A DNA stretch of 64,000 nucleotides from positions 19,620,054 to 19,684,053 of the forward strand of contig NC_092562.1 in NCBI RefSeq assembly GCF_037975245.1, given 5' to 3'. Position numbers and translations under genes: made by a program. This DNA comes from Apostichopus japonicus. Its lineage: Eukaryota; Echinodermata; Holothuroidea; Aspidochirotida; Stichopodidae. Below are positions 1-13,800 of this stretch, piece by piece (position 1 is the first letter of the stretch; every line of letters starts with the position of its first letter). The notes beneath the pieces were generated by a model, which saw only the letters and a program-made list of their open reading frames with translations, searched no databases and was not told the origin of the DNA.

Positions 1-1592
1 TGCAGTCTTATCATTTTCATGAGGTGCGTAGTCAACGCTAACATAAGACGGAAGATTTCACCGTCTCTGTAATCCATGGGTTGTCTATAATTTTGTCTCC
101 ATCTCAACTGATGAAGTACCGAAGCCGGAGGACAAAAGACTATCATAGAGGCACAGAACAAGGTTGAACGTTCAGGTGCCAGACAATGTGTCTTTCATCT
201 CCAAGCAAAGACTATGATTGAAAGGATATGAGAGCAGCAGCTCCTGAAAGCAAGAATAAAAAACAAGGGAAATAAAAGAAACAGGAGAAAATAAGAGAGG
301 AAATATAAAGAGGCCAAAAAAAGAATTAGTAGAAAAAGGTTTTGAGTAGTGGTTTTTAGATTTTGTACTGATTTTGGTCTACACAGATTGATGGTACCAC
401 CTGCAGTATTGGTGTTAGAGATGTTATTTTATGACCAGAATCTTTAAAGGTATCAATATTGAGAAATTAAGGCGGGCTGTTGGCTTTGAGTTGAAACAGG
501 TGATAAAATCCCATTATGTTTATGGTAAGCAATGGGTGTCACTCTCTCTAGATGGTCTTCTGATTGGCAGTATCGCCTGTTGTGCAGTAGTTTGTATATA
601 AACACAAAGTATAGCTCTGGCCTTGAACATTGAATAAAGTCTACATAAAGCTGTATAGTATCTGTGTGTGTCCAGGACGACAAGATATTCAAACAATCAT
701 TTGTACAAAGGTTTCTTTCATTGCATATAACAGCTTCAACCTATATTAGGTACAGTATACCAATCACAATCATCATCGACTGAACAATTAGCTAGCTTCA
801 TGCTGGTCTACAAATTGCGTGATTTTGTTTGTTTTGACATAAATTACCGATCATCGAGTGTGGTAGAATATGAGACAGTAATCTTTGAGTGGGCATGTTT
901 GATCATTTGCGCTGCGTTTGATCTTGATCTCTAACTACTTCCATGCAACTGTATGAGAGCTTAATTATGTTCAGTAGATCATAGAATAAATGACTTAAAG
1001 ATCTTGTCAGTATAAGTATATATAATTGCGTGTAGTCTCATCTGTGAAAGCTTCCACCGTATAAACTCCGCCACATTGCCGAGACCCCTACTCGACAGTG
1101 AGCACATTGTAAGCAGTGTGGTGATGGTCTGCTATGCAACATTATGAACAGGTCTGGGTAAATATTTTCCACTTTGGAAGATGAGATTTAAAGCATAATT
1201 GTGCAATTAGGAAAAGCATCCTCTATGTGTGCCCCACACACTGGCAAACTTAAACAATTAGCTAAATGCCACATTTCTGTGCTACATATTGTGCATTGTA
1301 CTATATACTTTGAAACCTCAGGTTAAGTGCAAATATGATGCTTTTGATTTCGGATCATATGGCCATTCTAATACACTGTGCAGTCCACCCTTCTGTCAGT
1401 TAAAGTATGTTTATGAATTTTTGGTCATTACGTGAGCTGAAAGCACACATAGGTCAGAAATTCTTATTGGAACTATATAAAAGAAAATAAGTGCATCCAT
1501 ATGCTCAGAAGCTTACAACCAGTTTTAATGTTCACCAACCCTGATCTCAACTTTGACGGTTTTACCAATTTTTTTATCTTTTTCTTTAACAG
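1..1592. other. 5' flank or intron, no exon recognised
   Basis: The segment before the first recognisable exon is AT-rich with no convincing coding stretch. It is probably an intron of the SLC4A11-like gene, because the N-terminal cytoplasmic domain must lie upstream. The first bases (tgcag, then a short open stretch up to a possible gtgcgt donor at 24-29) could be an exon tail, but this cannot be supported. Confidence 0.4.
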
Positions 1593-1800
1593 TTTGGTCA
1601 CAACTGGTTTCCTGGTCGTGGTCTCTATCTTGATCTCAGGCGTCGCTTACCAAACTACATCAGTGATTTCACAGAAGGCATCATGGGTACAAAGTCCATT
1701 CACAAGTTAATCTCTACCACACTATTTCTGTATTTTGCCTGTCTTCTGCCATCTATCGCATTCGGTGTGTTAAATGCAAAGAACACAGGGGGAAATATCG
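1593..1800 (+). CDS. SLC4A11: SLC4A11-like exon a (start of membrane domain)
   Basis: The acceptor is ttctttaacag and the donor is atcg|gtgagt. The frame starts [20 protein letters not shown]. This is the conserved basic segment just before helix 1 of SLC4 proteins, followed by [11 protein letters not shown] and a hydrophobic helix [20 protein letters not shown]. It ends in phase 1 within the sequence NAKNTGGNI. The preceding exon was not found in bases 1-1592, so this is the first recognisable exon of a truncated-by-window gene. Confidence 0.87.
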
Positions 1801-4800
1801 GTGAGTATCTAGGCTGTATATAATGCAAGTCATTTTAAATTATGTTCCTGTCATCTGTATTAATGTATAAAATAATAATAATAATTATAATAACACAGTG
1901 GATTTTTATAGCGCCAAATCAGAAACAAGAAGGAGCTGCTCTAGGCGCAATCAATAAAAAGTCCAGAAATGAGTCTCAAGGTAACTCGTAAACGTAAATA
2001 TGGTCCGGTAGCTGGTTCCACAAAAGAGGAGCAGGGCAAAAACATGTTTTTAATCGTGGATTGGGTAGAGAAAGATAGGTCTTAGTAGAGCGACAAAGAC
2101 AATGGGCAGGAAAATGCTTAGTTTATGAATTCCATATCCACCCACACATCCTCGACGCCACCCACACACCCCCTTCAACCCAACCTTCAAAGACGTGAAT
2201 TTTTCCATTTTTTTAAGGCAGTGCTTTCTGTTCATGTCATTCCATCAATGTCAATGTCATGTCAATGTCAGTGTGACATTCATATAAATAATAATATGAA
2301 AGCGTTATTGTGTCAGCATAGGGAAAATACTAAGTTTATGAATTTCATATCCACCTACCCATCCTCTAAGCTACTCCCACCCAACTCCTTCAACCCAACC
2401 CTCAAAGATGTTAATTTTTCAATGTTTTTTTAATACTTACTTTCATCTGTGTTATGCAGAGTTTAAATAAATGCCATCTACATAATGTTTATTGAAGAAG
2501 TTGGGATATCAATGTAACACTTCAAATAGAGAGGGTACATGTAAATGTTACCCACCTGAAGACATTCATTGTCTAGAAGATTCTTAGCTTTCAGTAAATT
2601 TAATGTTTTGTTTAATTCAAAGCAGGAATACCACTTTGTTTTACAATATTTTCTACATCCATATATTTAAACTATATTTGCCCTAACAGTGAGGCAAAGC
2701 TCACTCAGGATAACTCTACCATAAGTTTAGTTCTTTTTATAACTGGTTAGATTTTATTTAGACTCAGAAAGGAAGTCTTTATACTTATAGGAGTAAAATG
2801 TGTGACTATTAACTTTTTTTTAGTAACATAGATATATCATGGCAAATGCTACATGAAATATAACTGTTTGATTCATTTCTCAATATATGTATTTGTGACT
2901 TCAGACACATGTGAGCTCTTTGAATAAAGTTTCTGTTTCGCATTTCATAAAGACAAAAACAAAAGGGGGGGGAAGAAACAGTCCAAACAGTTTGTAGGTA
3001 TGTAGTAATTTTTAGTTCGGGTCTGCAATCCATGTCAAAGTTCAACATCTACGTAAAGTATTGCTACTATACCACATGTGCCGACCTAAAGGCAGAAATG
3101 TTTTGTTTTCAGAGAGGGACCTGGGTTTTAATTATTGCTTCTGACCATTTCAGATTTTTAAACTCACCACTGTTCAAAGTAAATGTCCGTGAAATGATAA
3201 TATCCACATAATGCATTGTTGGATATCATTATTCGTTGTTGTTTACCTGTAGACATACCTTAAGTACATCTACCTCTGTGTTGATGTCGATGATATATTC
3301 ATTAATAACCCTGATGATGCCTCCACATCAAATAGTAAATGTCCTTGCCGACAGGTCGTCAAGTGGATCTCTTACCTTAGCTCCGGCAATGTTGTGAATT
3401 TGATTCTACATAAGTTTCATGTTGAGATGCTGTTGTTATTTCGTAAGAATAGCTGCCCGCAAGCATGAGTTAATGACGTTGCATAGTCCTCAGAGAGCTG
3501 TTGTATCGGCCTGCAGCTAGGGATTTGAATGTTTACATACGGTGAGCATTGAAGCCTCTAGACTTTACCAAGGAGTCATGTCCATCCATTATTGTTTTTG
3601 TAAATTCATCTTAATTGTCTCCAGGGTGTTAAACTCTTGACACTTTTCTTTTGATGACTACATATAAACTGTATAAGATGAGAGTACGAAAGAGCTTTCT
3701 AAGTTCGACTTTCTTTGACTTACATTTTTTTTTTTTAATTGTGAAGAACTGGAAATTTTTTCCATCTGGTCAATTGTCTTGGAAAATTATGAGAATTAAA
3801 GCGATATGTTGACTTGCATAAGTTTATTTTAACTTGTCATTCCTATGATAAAACTTTAGGTGCTTCTAGTCAAATCAGGCACTGCACAGTATATTTGTAT
3901 TTACCCTTTGCACTGCAAATCCCTTTTTTATGGAAAAGATGCATGAAGAGGGGAGGAATGGGGGTGGGTGATGGGTGGTAAGAGGACATGAGGGAGATGG
4001 AGAGTAGGGGTAGGAGTTCACAGGAAACTGAGAAGAAGATGCAGGAGTCAAGAAAGAGGCTGGGTCATAGGAAAACAGGAAGAAAGAGAGAGAGATAGCT
4101 AGAAGGGGAACATAGAAAGTGAAGAGGGAGGAAAGAGGGGTAGGGGGGGGGGTTGTGACTATGCTAAGAAAGGACATGAAGAGAGGTAAATTAGGCAGAA
4201 GCTAGGGTCCACAACAAAATAAATCTCTGTATACATATTTCATCAAACATGTCTATACTTAGGACTTCTTAGAGAAGTGTCAAACCTTTCCTATAAATAT
4301 GTGCAGGCTTTTTAAGGGATAATGACAAAATAATATATTTTGATTTTCTGAAAGTCAGAGCAACTTTCATTTTTTTTATAGATATATATGTTCATATATA
4401 TATATTTATGTGTTAAAAATTTGTTGTCCAAAACATGAATCACTTTAATTATTTGTTTACCTCAGTGATTATGAATCAGAAGTATCGCTACCCTAGCGAG
4501 CAGCTGAGCCAAAAACTTCCTTTCTGATTGTTTTTCCGCATGCCGTATCTTCGATCTAATATTTGAAGGCATCGAACCCTTTCATACCTTTAATACATAA
4601 CATAAAACAATCTCCCCCGTGGATCTCATCTATACCAACATAAATTAGTGTAGGTATGGGCTAATTGAAAACAGGTAACTTAGATAACTATCGACCCCCA
4701 GAGACAAGTTCATCTTTCAGTTTGTTTTCGACAAAGTGCGGCAATTAAGCTTGTCTTTTAAATATTGATGACTTCTAAGTAGCAGTCCAGATTTCTATTT

Positions 4801-7800
4801 TTAATTTCTTCAGCTTTACCATTTTTACCATTTTCCCAAATTCTTATCTTTTCTTTTTTTTGGTCTAACTCAGAAGGGACTCAATTTCATCAACAAATTT
4901 AAAATGCTTCAAGTGGCAGTGACCTGCGAGATTTTGTCAAATTATGAAAACTCAGGTGGTCAGTCAGAAAGAGTATATAATGATATGGAATTCAAGCACT
5001 TTTCTCAGAATGAGATGATTGATTTTTTTTTTATTATTTAAGTATATCTGGATGGTTGGCCAGAACCATTAATATAAAAGAATAAATAATAATATAGAAG
5101 TGGTGAATTATTGGTCATGCTTGGTGAATCATGCATAAATGGGAGTAGGTACAGATTGTGTGACAGCCTTTTCAACAGCTCAAACCAGGAGTTCAGTTTA
5201 TTCATCAGGGAAACCAGGAATCTCATGGTGGAGGGGGAGGCTGGTGTGGGGTGGGGTGGTGGCGGGTAGCAGTGTGTTTCACATGTATGCAATGCCTGTA
5301 TGCAAGAAGAGTTTAAACTACAAACTGTGACGAAAAGAACTGCTTTTATTACATGAGACTTTCTAGTGACTGTTTTTTTCATACACTGAGGATGCCATAT
5401 ACATTAAACTGATCCAGCAGGGGTGACATCACAGATTGATAAGTCTCATCATGAACTCATTCTCACCATTGATCATCAATGCTGCATGGTTATATAATCT
5501 ATGATTGCATGTTACGATATACATCATTTGAGGGGGGAGGGGAAAAAAGAAAGAATGAATAAAGAAAAGAAATATAGAAATGAAGTCAATCCTTAGAAAT
5601 GTACCAAAGGCATCAATCCTTCCCAGAAAATCCTTGCAATGTCTAGTGCCTAGAGGGTAGAGCTATAAAGAGAGCTATCACCACGGAAACTTCCATTCCG
5701 TCCCTGACTAATCCTTGCTAACACCTCGCACATCAAGGTAAACAATTTTTAAGTAAGAAGCTCTCTTTACCGACAGAGCCAGATCTAATTAAGTGCTGGA
5801 GCTATTTTCCTGAGTGAATCGTAAGATCATATTTTCAAGGTTTGGGCATTTGAAATGTTTTCAACATCCTTTAAAGTTGACTTGTTATGTTAATGCATGT
5901 AGCTATTAAGAAATTTCGTTAATATTTCATTAATAGCTCCATGGTTAATGTTACTTAGATACACTGGGAGCAATTTCTTGAGAAAATTTTTGAGAGATTG
6001 TTGACCTATTATCATCACCATTTCTGATCTGTTTGTACAACCAATAGTGTTTATTTAGGAGAATAATATCTGCCAGCACACCAGAGGTGCAACCATCATT
6101 ATTGTAATAGGGGCAGCTAAGAGGTTATGTTTTCAAGGGGAGGGGGTAATAAGAGTAGGGGTTTCCCCTGCCCTTTGAGAAATTTTGGTGAAATGGGGGA
6201 TGCTTAGATGCAAAATGGTGCTACATTTGGCAACTTTTGGAACGATGTTGAAGAACTTTGTTATGTTTAGGTTGTACCACACATACTTGTTGTATATTAG
6301 TACATGTTTTCTATTATATTGAGCCTGCCTGTATTCATAATTCTTGTGACAATATAGTCTCAGTGTAATTATTAGAATTATATCTCTTAAAAGGAAAAGA
6401 GAAAGAGTTATTTTCTGTAAGTTGTGCAAGAGATTTCAATATCAGAATTTAATTTTAATGGTTAAGATGAATAAATATAAAACCGGTCGACCCCTTTAAA
6501 AGTTGCAGAGTGTGCTGTTTTATCATAGCCTCTATCTGGCCTCGGATGCATTGCATAGTTTGTTATTGATTAAGACGAAAAATAATGAACTTTAGAAACC
6601 TGGGAAAGGTAATTTTTTAATTCCATACCGTGGTATCATTTTCAAGCCAAAGTTAGGCAAAAAAAAAAAATTAAATAAAAAAACTTGTGAATCCCTTTAA
6701 TACAGAGTGTGGTGTTCTGTTGTAGACTCTGTCTCGACACAGATGTAACGTATAGTTCCATAATGCCGGGTACGCTTTCACTCTTAGGTATTCAAAAAAC
6801 ATATCTGGCCTGAATTTTCATCAGTCTAAAAATCTACTTAGCGTTCAAATATCGAATTCCACACAGCAGTCATGAACACAGCTTTTCAAAATTTGCCAGA
6901 GGCATAACATTTGGTTCATTACTTATTAGCATTGAACTAGGCTGTACAGTGATGTCATTTGGATGCTGCCTTAGGCAACATATTTAGCTTAGCTTGCTTT
7001 TGGAATATTATCATGAATATTTCATCGATAATGGTTTTAGTTAGAGCTCCTACGCCTGATATTGCCATGTCTTTCATAACGATGCCGTTTACGTTAGTTT
7101 CACAGTCGAATAACCAACGTGCAGTCTAGCAGAAAATTACTCTAGCAAATATTCTCAATAAATCTTGGGAGTTAGTGCATTATGGAAATGATTTGATTCT
7201 AGGGCGTCCAGATATTATAATAATTTGTAAAAAGCGACTTCTAAGATGCTGGCCGAGAAAACAGCTGGTTTCATCAGAGCATTTCACAAGGATGAAAGTT
7301 TAAAGCTTTCCCTGCAGACCAAGTATTTGCTGTGTTTCTGCTCTATAGAAAAGTTTTAATAAGAATGGTTTGTTAGGGCAGGTCTCGTGGAGGTTGCAAA
7401 AGTGCATGCTTTGTCATTTTTCCCCCTTGAATTATGATATTATTCAACAGGATCTGAACAGGATGGGCGAGTGCCTGGGGAGCATGGGAGAGGGCCTGTG
7501 CCCCGTAAAATTTTATAATACAGTCGTTTACACTGGCAACATTTAAACTTGTACTACACAAATGTAATTATGATGTTGCAAACAAAAATTTTCTCAAATT
7601 GGCTGGGATCCCTCTTCTTAATCCTCCCCAATTACACCCCTTCCTAGAATGGAGATAAGCCAATGTTTGTGCCCTCCCTCCCCAAAGGATTAAAACTTTG
7701 GCTATGGTCCGGGTGACCAAGATTTGTATTCAAGCAATATGCTGTGTGTAAACAAGATCTCTATGCAGGGTTAATTATGCCAGAGTTTCATCAAGCTTGT

Positions 7801-10800
7801 CTCACTTCCCTTTCATCTGCATGCAGCAGTTTATAAAGACTAATATTGTAAACAAATAGCTGTTTAATATATGCTCCTTGGATTAGCACTAGAGAAGTAA
7901 AAAAAAAAAAAGACGGAAAACACGAAGGAAGAAGTAAGGTAAATGTAGCAAATTAATCGGCTGGCTGCAAAGTCTCAGGAGATAATAACTGATCCATAAA
8001 TCTTCATCAGATTCTTCTCAACATGCCGCCGACAGATATGTTTACAGTAGTCCTCTACTTTGATTTTAGACACTGTTGTCTGCCTAGGTCACAGCGTTGA
8101 CGGATAGGATGTTAGGAATACAAACAAATCCCAAAAGAGATTGAGAATCCCAGTTTCAGATTTAGAAGGTCTAGGATGAAAACTTTTGTGTTGGATGCCT
8201 GGTTATATTCGTCACTGATTTATCGCTGACACAGACAAACTGTTTCATATATGATACAATTAAGTGTTCGTCCCACTTGCTCGGTACAGCAAGCCTTGCC
8301 CTTTGGTATGTACATTGTATCTGCGATACATGTTATTTATGTTTTGAGAGTTACGTCTATACGGACGGATGTACTGTATATAAGTGTGTAAAGAACGGAT
8401 TCATTCTGTCCCTGACATGGCATATGATAGCAATGGGGAATATGTGGGGAGTAAAAAAAACTTCTGATCAACCCTCAGTTTGTTTGTATATATATTTGTA
8501 TGCACTATAATAGCCTAGTAGGTGACAATTGTAGTGAACTAATTACCACAATCATTGATTGGTTGATAAATAATTTTAATGATTTGTGAGAGAGATTTAT
8601 GAGGAAGTAAAGATATAATTCATCAGGGTATTGTAACTATACCTCATCAGAACTAGTCTCCTGTTCTTATCTTTTTGCCATAAAATTAATTATGTACATG
8701 AATTATCTACAGGTGAAAGTCCAGACCTTTCACATATAGCTGTTTACATTCGAGATTTGGGAGCGAATGTTGTTGCAATGTTTTGACATGATGCTTCAAG
8801 GCTATAATCACAATCAGATTCCACCTGACTTCATAGATGTGCTCCAAGTCAATATTACGGAAAGATGCAGGAGGTCAATGAACGCTTCCCCCGCCATTCG
8901 TTAAATTCTGAGATGCTTTCTAAAGTTTTTGGTGACAGAGCTTCTTCTGTTTATCCTCCAAAGATTTGGACAAGTGCTAGAATGTACGATGAAAAAGTTG
9001 GTATGAAGCACTCAAGAATCTCCTGTAGCCCACCTGTCTCAGAATGGAGGCATATAGCAGCAGATATCTGCACTTCAGCACCTTAGCCAGGGCAATTATG
9101 TGATTTTAGTACTCTGTAAATGTCATTGATTGATTGATGGATTGATTGATTGATAGATATATTAAACAGATAGATTCTGATCTAGATCTGTAATTGTATT
9201 TTACTGAATATAGCATCTATGCACTTATTGGCCTACATATTTATGTCAATAAAACAAGTTTCAAGTTTGTATAGCTCTGTTTTGGACAATTTAGGTCTTC
9301 TAACATATCTGGCAGCTATACCATTTCACAATTCACATGCAACATTCATTGCTTATCCATGGAATTTTATCAATTCCATCATCTAGAGTACAAACTTTTC
9401 TACGTCATTTAGTCGCCGCCAATGCTCGCAACAGGGTTTCTATATGAATAAAATTCTCATTTATTGTTCAGGGCCATGATTCCTGATGCATTAATGAGGG
9501 AATTGCTTTTTGTCATGAATTAATACTTAATCAAGTTATATTGATGTCTTCCCACAGGAGGCCTAACTAACAAGAATTTCTCTTAAGGGATGGACTTGAA
9601 AGTCTTCCAAAAAAAAATTCAATGGTTTTATTTCAAAAGGTTTATTTTTGAAATAAAAAAAAATGAAAAAGATTTTTTAACAATAATATTCTTATATCAG
9701 ATAGGGATATGACTTAGAGGCCTCATTCATGATGGATTGTTTATAAAAAATAAAAAATAAATCTTACTATACATGATGCAGCTGGTAGTGTAAGCTCTAG
9801 GCTGATGAAAATCCGTTTTATAGTGGAGGCCATTGTAGCTTGGTTTAATCAGCATGAATGCAAAACTATTCGTACTTTAGGTAAACTGGTCTATCGTGAT
9901 ATTGATTTGAGAATTGTTTTGCTATGTTTTGGAATTTTGTTCCTTGCCATTATATTAATTATGACGGTCTGTTTCACCCATCCCCACATGTACTGAGCCT
10001 ATCTAATGTAGATCAGGTAAAAAAAACAACTAATTATATTAAGTAACTGTGATGAAGAATTTCAGGAACCTTGTTTCCTTTTGTGAGGAGGGAGGGGTGG
10101 GGATGGGGGCGGTAGATAGATAGGAAAGAGGAGATTGTGTACTTTCCTAGGTACACTGCTGTACAATTACCTTTACAGTAGTACATTGATCTATTTTTGT
10201 AATCATGGTGTCATTCAGCCAGGCAATTACATACACACAGCTTCCACAAACATTTGAAGATCCGCAGCATCCAGTTCCTATAGTTTAAAATTCGGAGGAT
10301 TAACGAGAGTGGTTAGAAATCTCCTTCAAACAAGTAGCGTCCTCGGCCTCACTGAAAAAGATTCTCAATGACAAAAATGGTCCGTCATAAATCAGGAGAT
10401 AATATCTGTCTTGATTTCACTACGGTCCTTCACCTCGCAAGGCTAATCGTCCGTGACTCCCGTGATACACCTGCTTCCCTTCCTGACCCTTGATCGTAGA
10501 TTAATTTCCTGGACATTAAATTATTTCGACCATGTTGATGAGAACTTGTTTGCAGTTCAGTTTACCCGGTCACGTTTCTCTCGGGGACAAACTGAAAGTG
10601 TTTGCGCATACCTTTGTCTAATGAGAATCTATTGCGATCCCATTAGATCAATTACTTGAGTTTGTCCAAAGTCTGCAGCAGGAGGTCAAAGGAACTAGTT
10701 TATCTAAAGGAGAGTGTTTAATAAAATTGATGGGTTGAGGTACAGTTTATCTTAGTTTATCATTCATTCAAATGACTATAAGATGAAGTGCATTTCACAG

Positions 10801-13800
10801 ATGGATTTGATTTACAAAGGCCGCAAAGCTTGACACTTGCAGCCATCTTGGTAGTACTCTTTTCGACAGAGGAAAACAATAAAGTACAATCTTAATTCTG
10901 TTTGAATGCCAGAGGCTGCATTTTTTTCTTTGTGTGATGTGCAAAATTGATAACCTGAGGATTTTCCCCATTGGGATCTGTTTATTAATATAATCAATAT
11001 CACATTAGCACACACAGGAAAATGAATGGCCATGTAATGAATAATTAAAAAAGGTTTCAAGCTTCCAGCACTGTCATGACCATATAGAGTTTACTTTATA
11101 TGATTGAAGAAGAGAGAGAGGAGCGGGGGGGGGGGGGGGGGGAGAGGAGGGGGGCAGGGAGTGAGGTCAGTGGATTATCTAATGCATGCATCCTACCACA
11201 TGATGGTTTATGATGATGTATGCTTCTCCACAGTTTGAAATTATGAAATCACAGTTAACACCGTCTGCCTTCCTTGTGAGGCCTATTATGGGGATCTCCT
11301 ACCATGCCCTAGGTCAGCAGAGGACGCTGTCATATCCTAGTTCTAGCGCCACCAAACTTGACAAACTGCGGTCTCTGAAATCACTGAGAGTTCCTCTGCG
11401 GAATCTCAGAAGGACACTTCAGAGCGAACAACATGCACATTCCCTATTAAAGGCGGACATAGTGTGACATATTCCAGCTAACATATACCACTCATAACTA
11501 ACACATTTCACCAACAAAAGTTGCCCACTGTTCGTTTGGCAACTTAACAGATGCCTGGTCGTGAACCAATCAGAAGGCTCCTGAACGGAATTTTCAGTCA
11601 GAGTCTAAGGCTTGAGAGTCAGAAAAATTGTATCCAACTCTCGAAATGGAATATACTAGACTTATTCCTGCTATCCTTCTAGCAATTATATTGCAAGACG
11701 ATATCTTTTAAACATATTTTCACAGGAACATAAACTGAGGTTGTATCTTTGTAGACCTGTAAACAGTATAGATCCCGCACATTAGGATCGCCACAGAGCC
11801 ATATCTACTACTCTCTTAGGACCGATATAACAGCCCCCTGAGTAAACAACTAATGGTCTCCATTACATGCATATTAGTCAGTGATAAGCAAATTTAGTAT
11901 AAGAGAAATAGATTATTAACAAGGACATTCAGGACTGGTCCAGATAAAAAAAAAATTGTATGGTAAACTATGTATTATAAATGAAGTATGGGTTTAATGT
12001 ACTAAGGTAATGTAATATGTGTAAAACACATACTATTACACAGGCTCTCTAGTGGATAAGCAGTTTGCTAACAGTTTTATTTTATTTTGTAATGTTACAT
12101 GAGAAGAATACTTGTGTGTTAAGGCTAAGTACAATTAAGAAACTCATACCAGGCAATGATCAATTAAATTTTTAAAATCCATTAATTGATGATCGTACAA
12201 TTCTTAGCTGAATCTCTGTATGGTCAGAATTTCAATTCCATAGAGAAGAAAAAGTGAGAATGTCTTTTTTTTAATTTCCCATTTTCATTTCTTATGAATA
12301 CTAATTAGATATTAAAAAATTGAAATATCTAGTTGTAGTCATCAACTTGTTCCTAGTTATAGTGTTAATGCAGTTAGCTAGAACATCTAGGAGGGAGTCA
12401 GAATTCAATAAGCAACTCCATATACCTAATGCAGCGCGTAATATCACGCCATAGCCTTTTTTTTTTTTTTTTTTTAAATTGCTAGAAGTCGATCAGTGAA
12501 ATGCAAACAGAAAAGCATTATAAATAAATGGCTGGAAATTTCTGGAAAATACTTTATTTTTTTGATATGCGATATTATGAAGCCCTGTGTGAGTGAACTC
12601 GCAATATCAACATGTCGTTACATGTAGATTATAAGTTACATGTAGATTGAAAGTAAACATAATCAACAGCTGTTAATAGCTATTTAATATTGCAAGCTGA
12701 TTTTTCCCTTTTTTTTTCTTCATCCTGTTGGATACTAAATCACCTATGGTTCTATTGTTCATGGGTCATATATATGTATATGTGTATATTTATATAGCTA
12801 CAGTAGTAGTCTAAGTTATAGATTCGTCTCAAATAGTGAAGTTGATTTGAAATTGTTCACTTCGCTCTATACGTGTGATTATAAATACTAAATTGTCTCG
12901 AACACAAAATGTTAGTGATTGTAACAAATATGTTAATCACTTACTCGTTATAACCTTCACTCGGTGAAGCATTCTAGGAGTGTGTTTATAGTTCCATTGA
13001 TTGCAATCTTATTTTGATTTATCTTTGGAAGCTTTGTTAAAATTGTTGTCCAACTGTGCAAGGGGTTGCTTTAAGCAGGTACCAATATATAAAAGTGATA
13101 TGAATATATACATATAACAAATTTGCCCTTCTCATTTTCTTAGAATAAAAATTGGTATAAATTAGTAGGAATAAATTCTAATTTTGGAAACTTTAGTGCA
13201 TGAAATTTTCTTGAGGTTAAGTCGAAAGCAATATAGCCACATGAGCTCAAAATCTAAGTTTGATGTTAATGTGAATAGAAAGATACTGTCAGATGCTGTT
13301 GTACTAGTGGCAATCAAATTCAAGGTTTGTCTTGTGTGTCATAATTGCATTTCTCTTTCGTCTGTTTAGGGACATGCATAATGTGAAAGATATTGTTTCT
13401 GTGTGTATCACACTATATCTGTCATAATGTGGCAATGTTGTTATACATTCGAACAGAAAGTCCACTGGCAGAGAGCATCCAGATTTTAATGTTTACACAT
13501 GTATGGCACTTTATTATATGAACTATGCGATGTAAAGCTGTTTCATCTGAGTAGCATCAGGGAGGAAAACTTATGTTAGAACAAAATCCCTTAGTGTTCA
13601 GAATCTTGCAGCTTTGTAAGATTTTGCTCACAAAGGTTGGGATTTTTTGAGTCTCCCCCCCCCCTCCATCTTTCTTGGATTACTATTTGCATATATACAT
13701 ACATGATGAGAAGGCCAGAGATGGATATATGTTTCAGAGTAGATTTGATGCCTGGATTCACAACTGATTTAATTCTCACTTTCGATCATGTGGGCTGGAT

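Noticed and set aside
1-1592. SLC4A11-like N-terminal exons
   Set aside because: No stretch with a recognisable cytoplasmic-domain sequence and matching splice signals was found.
6070-6230. Old copy of the 52-kb MITE (gatgcaaaatggtgct similarity)
   Set aside because: Only a short internal match; no ends or target duplication.
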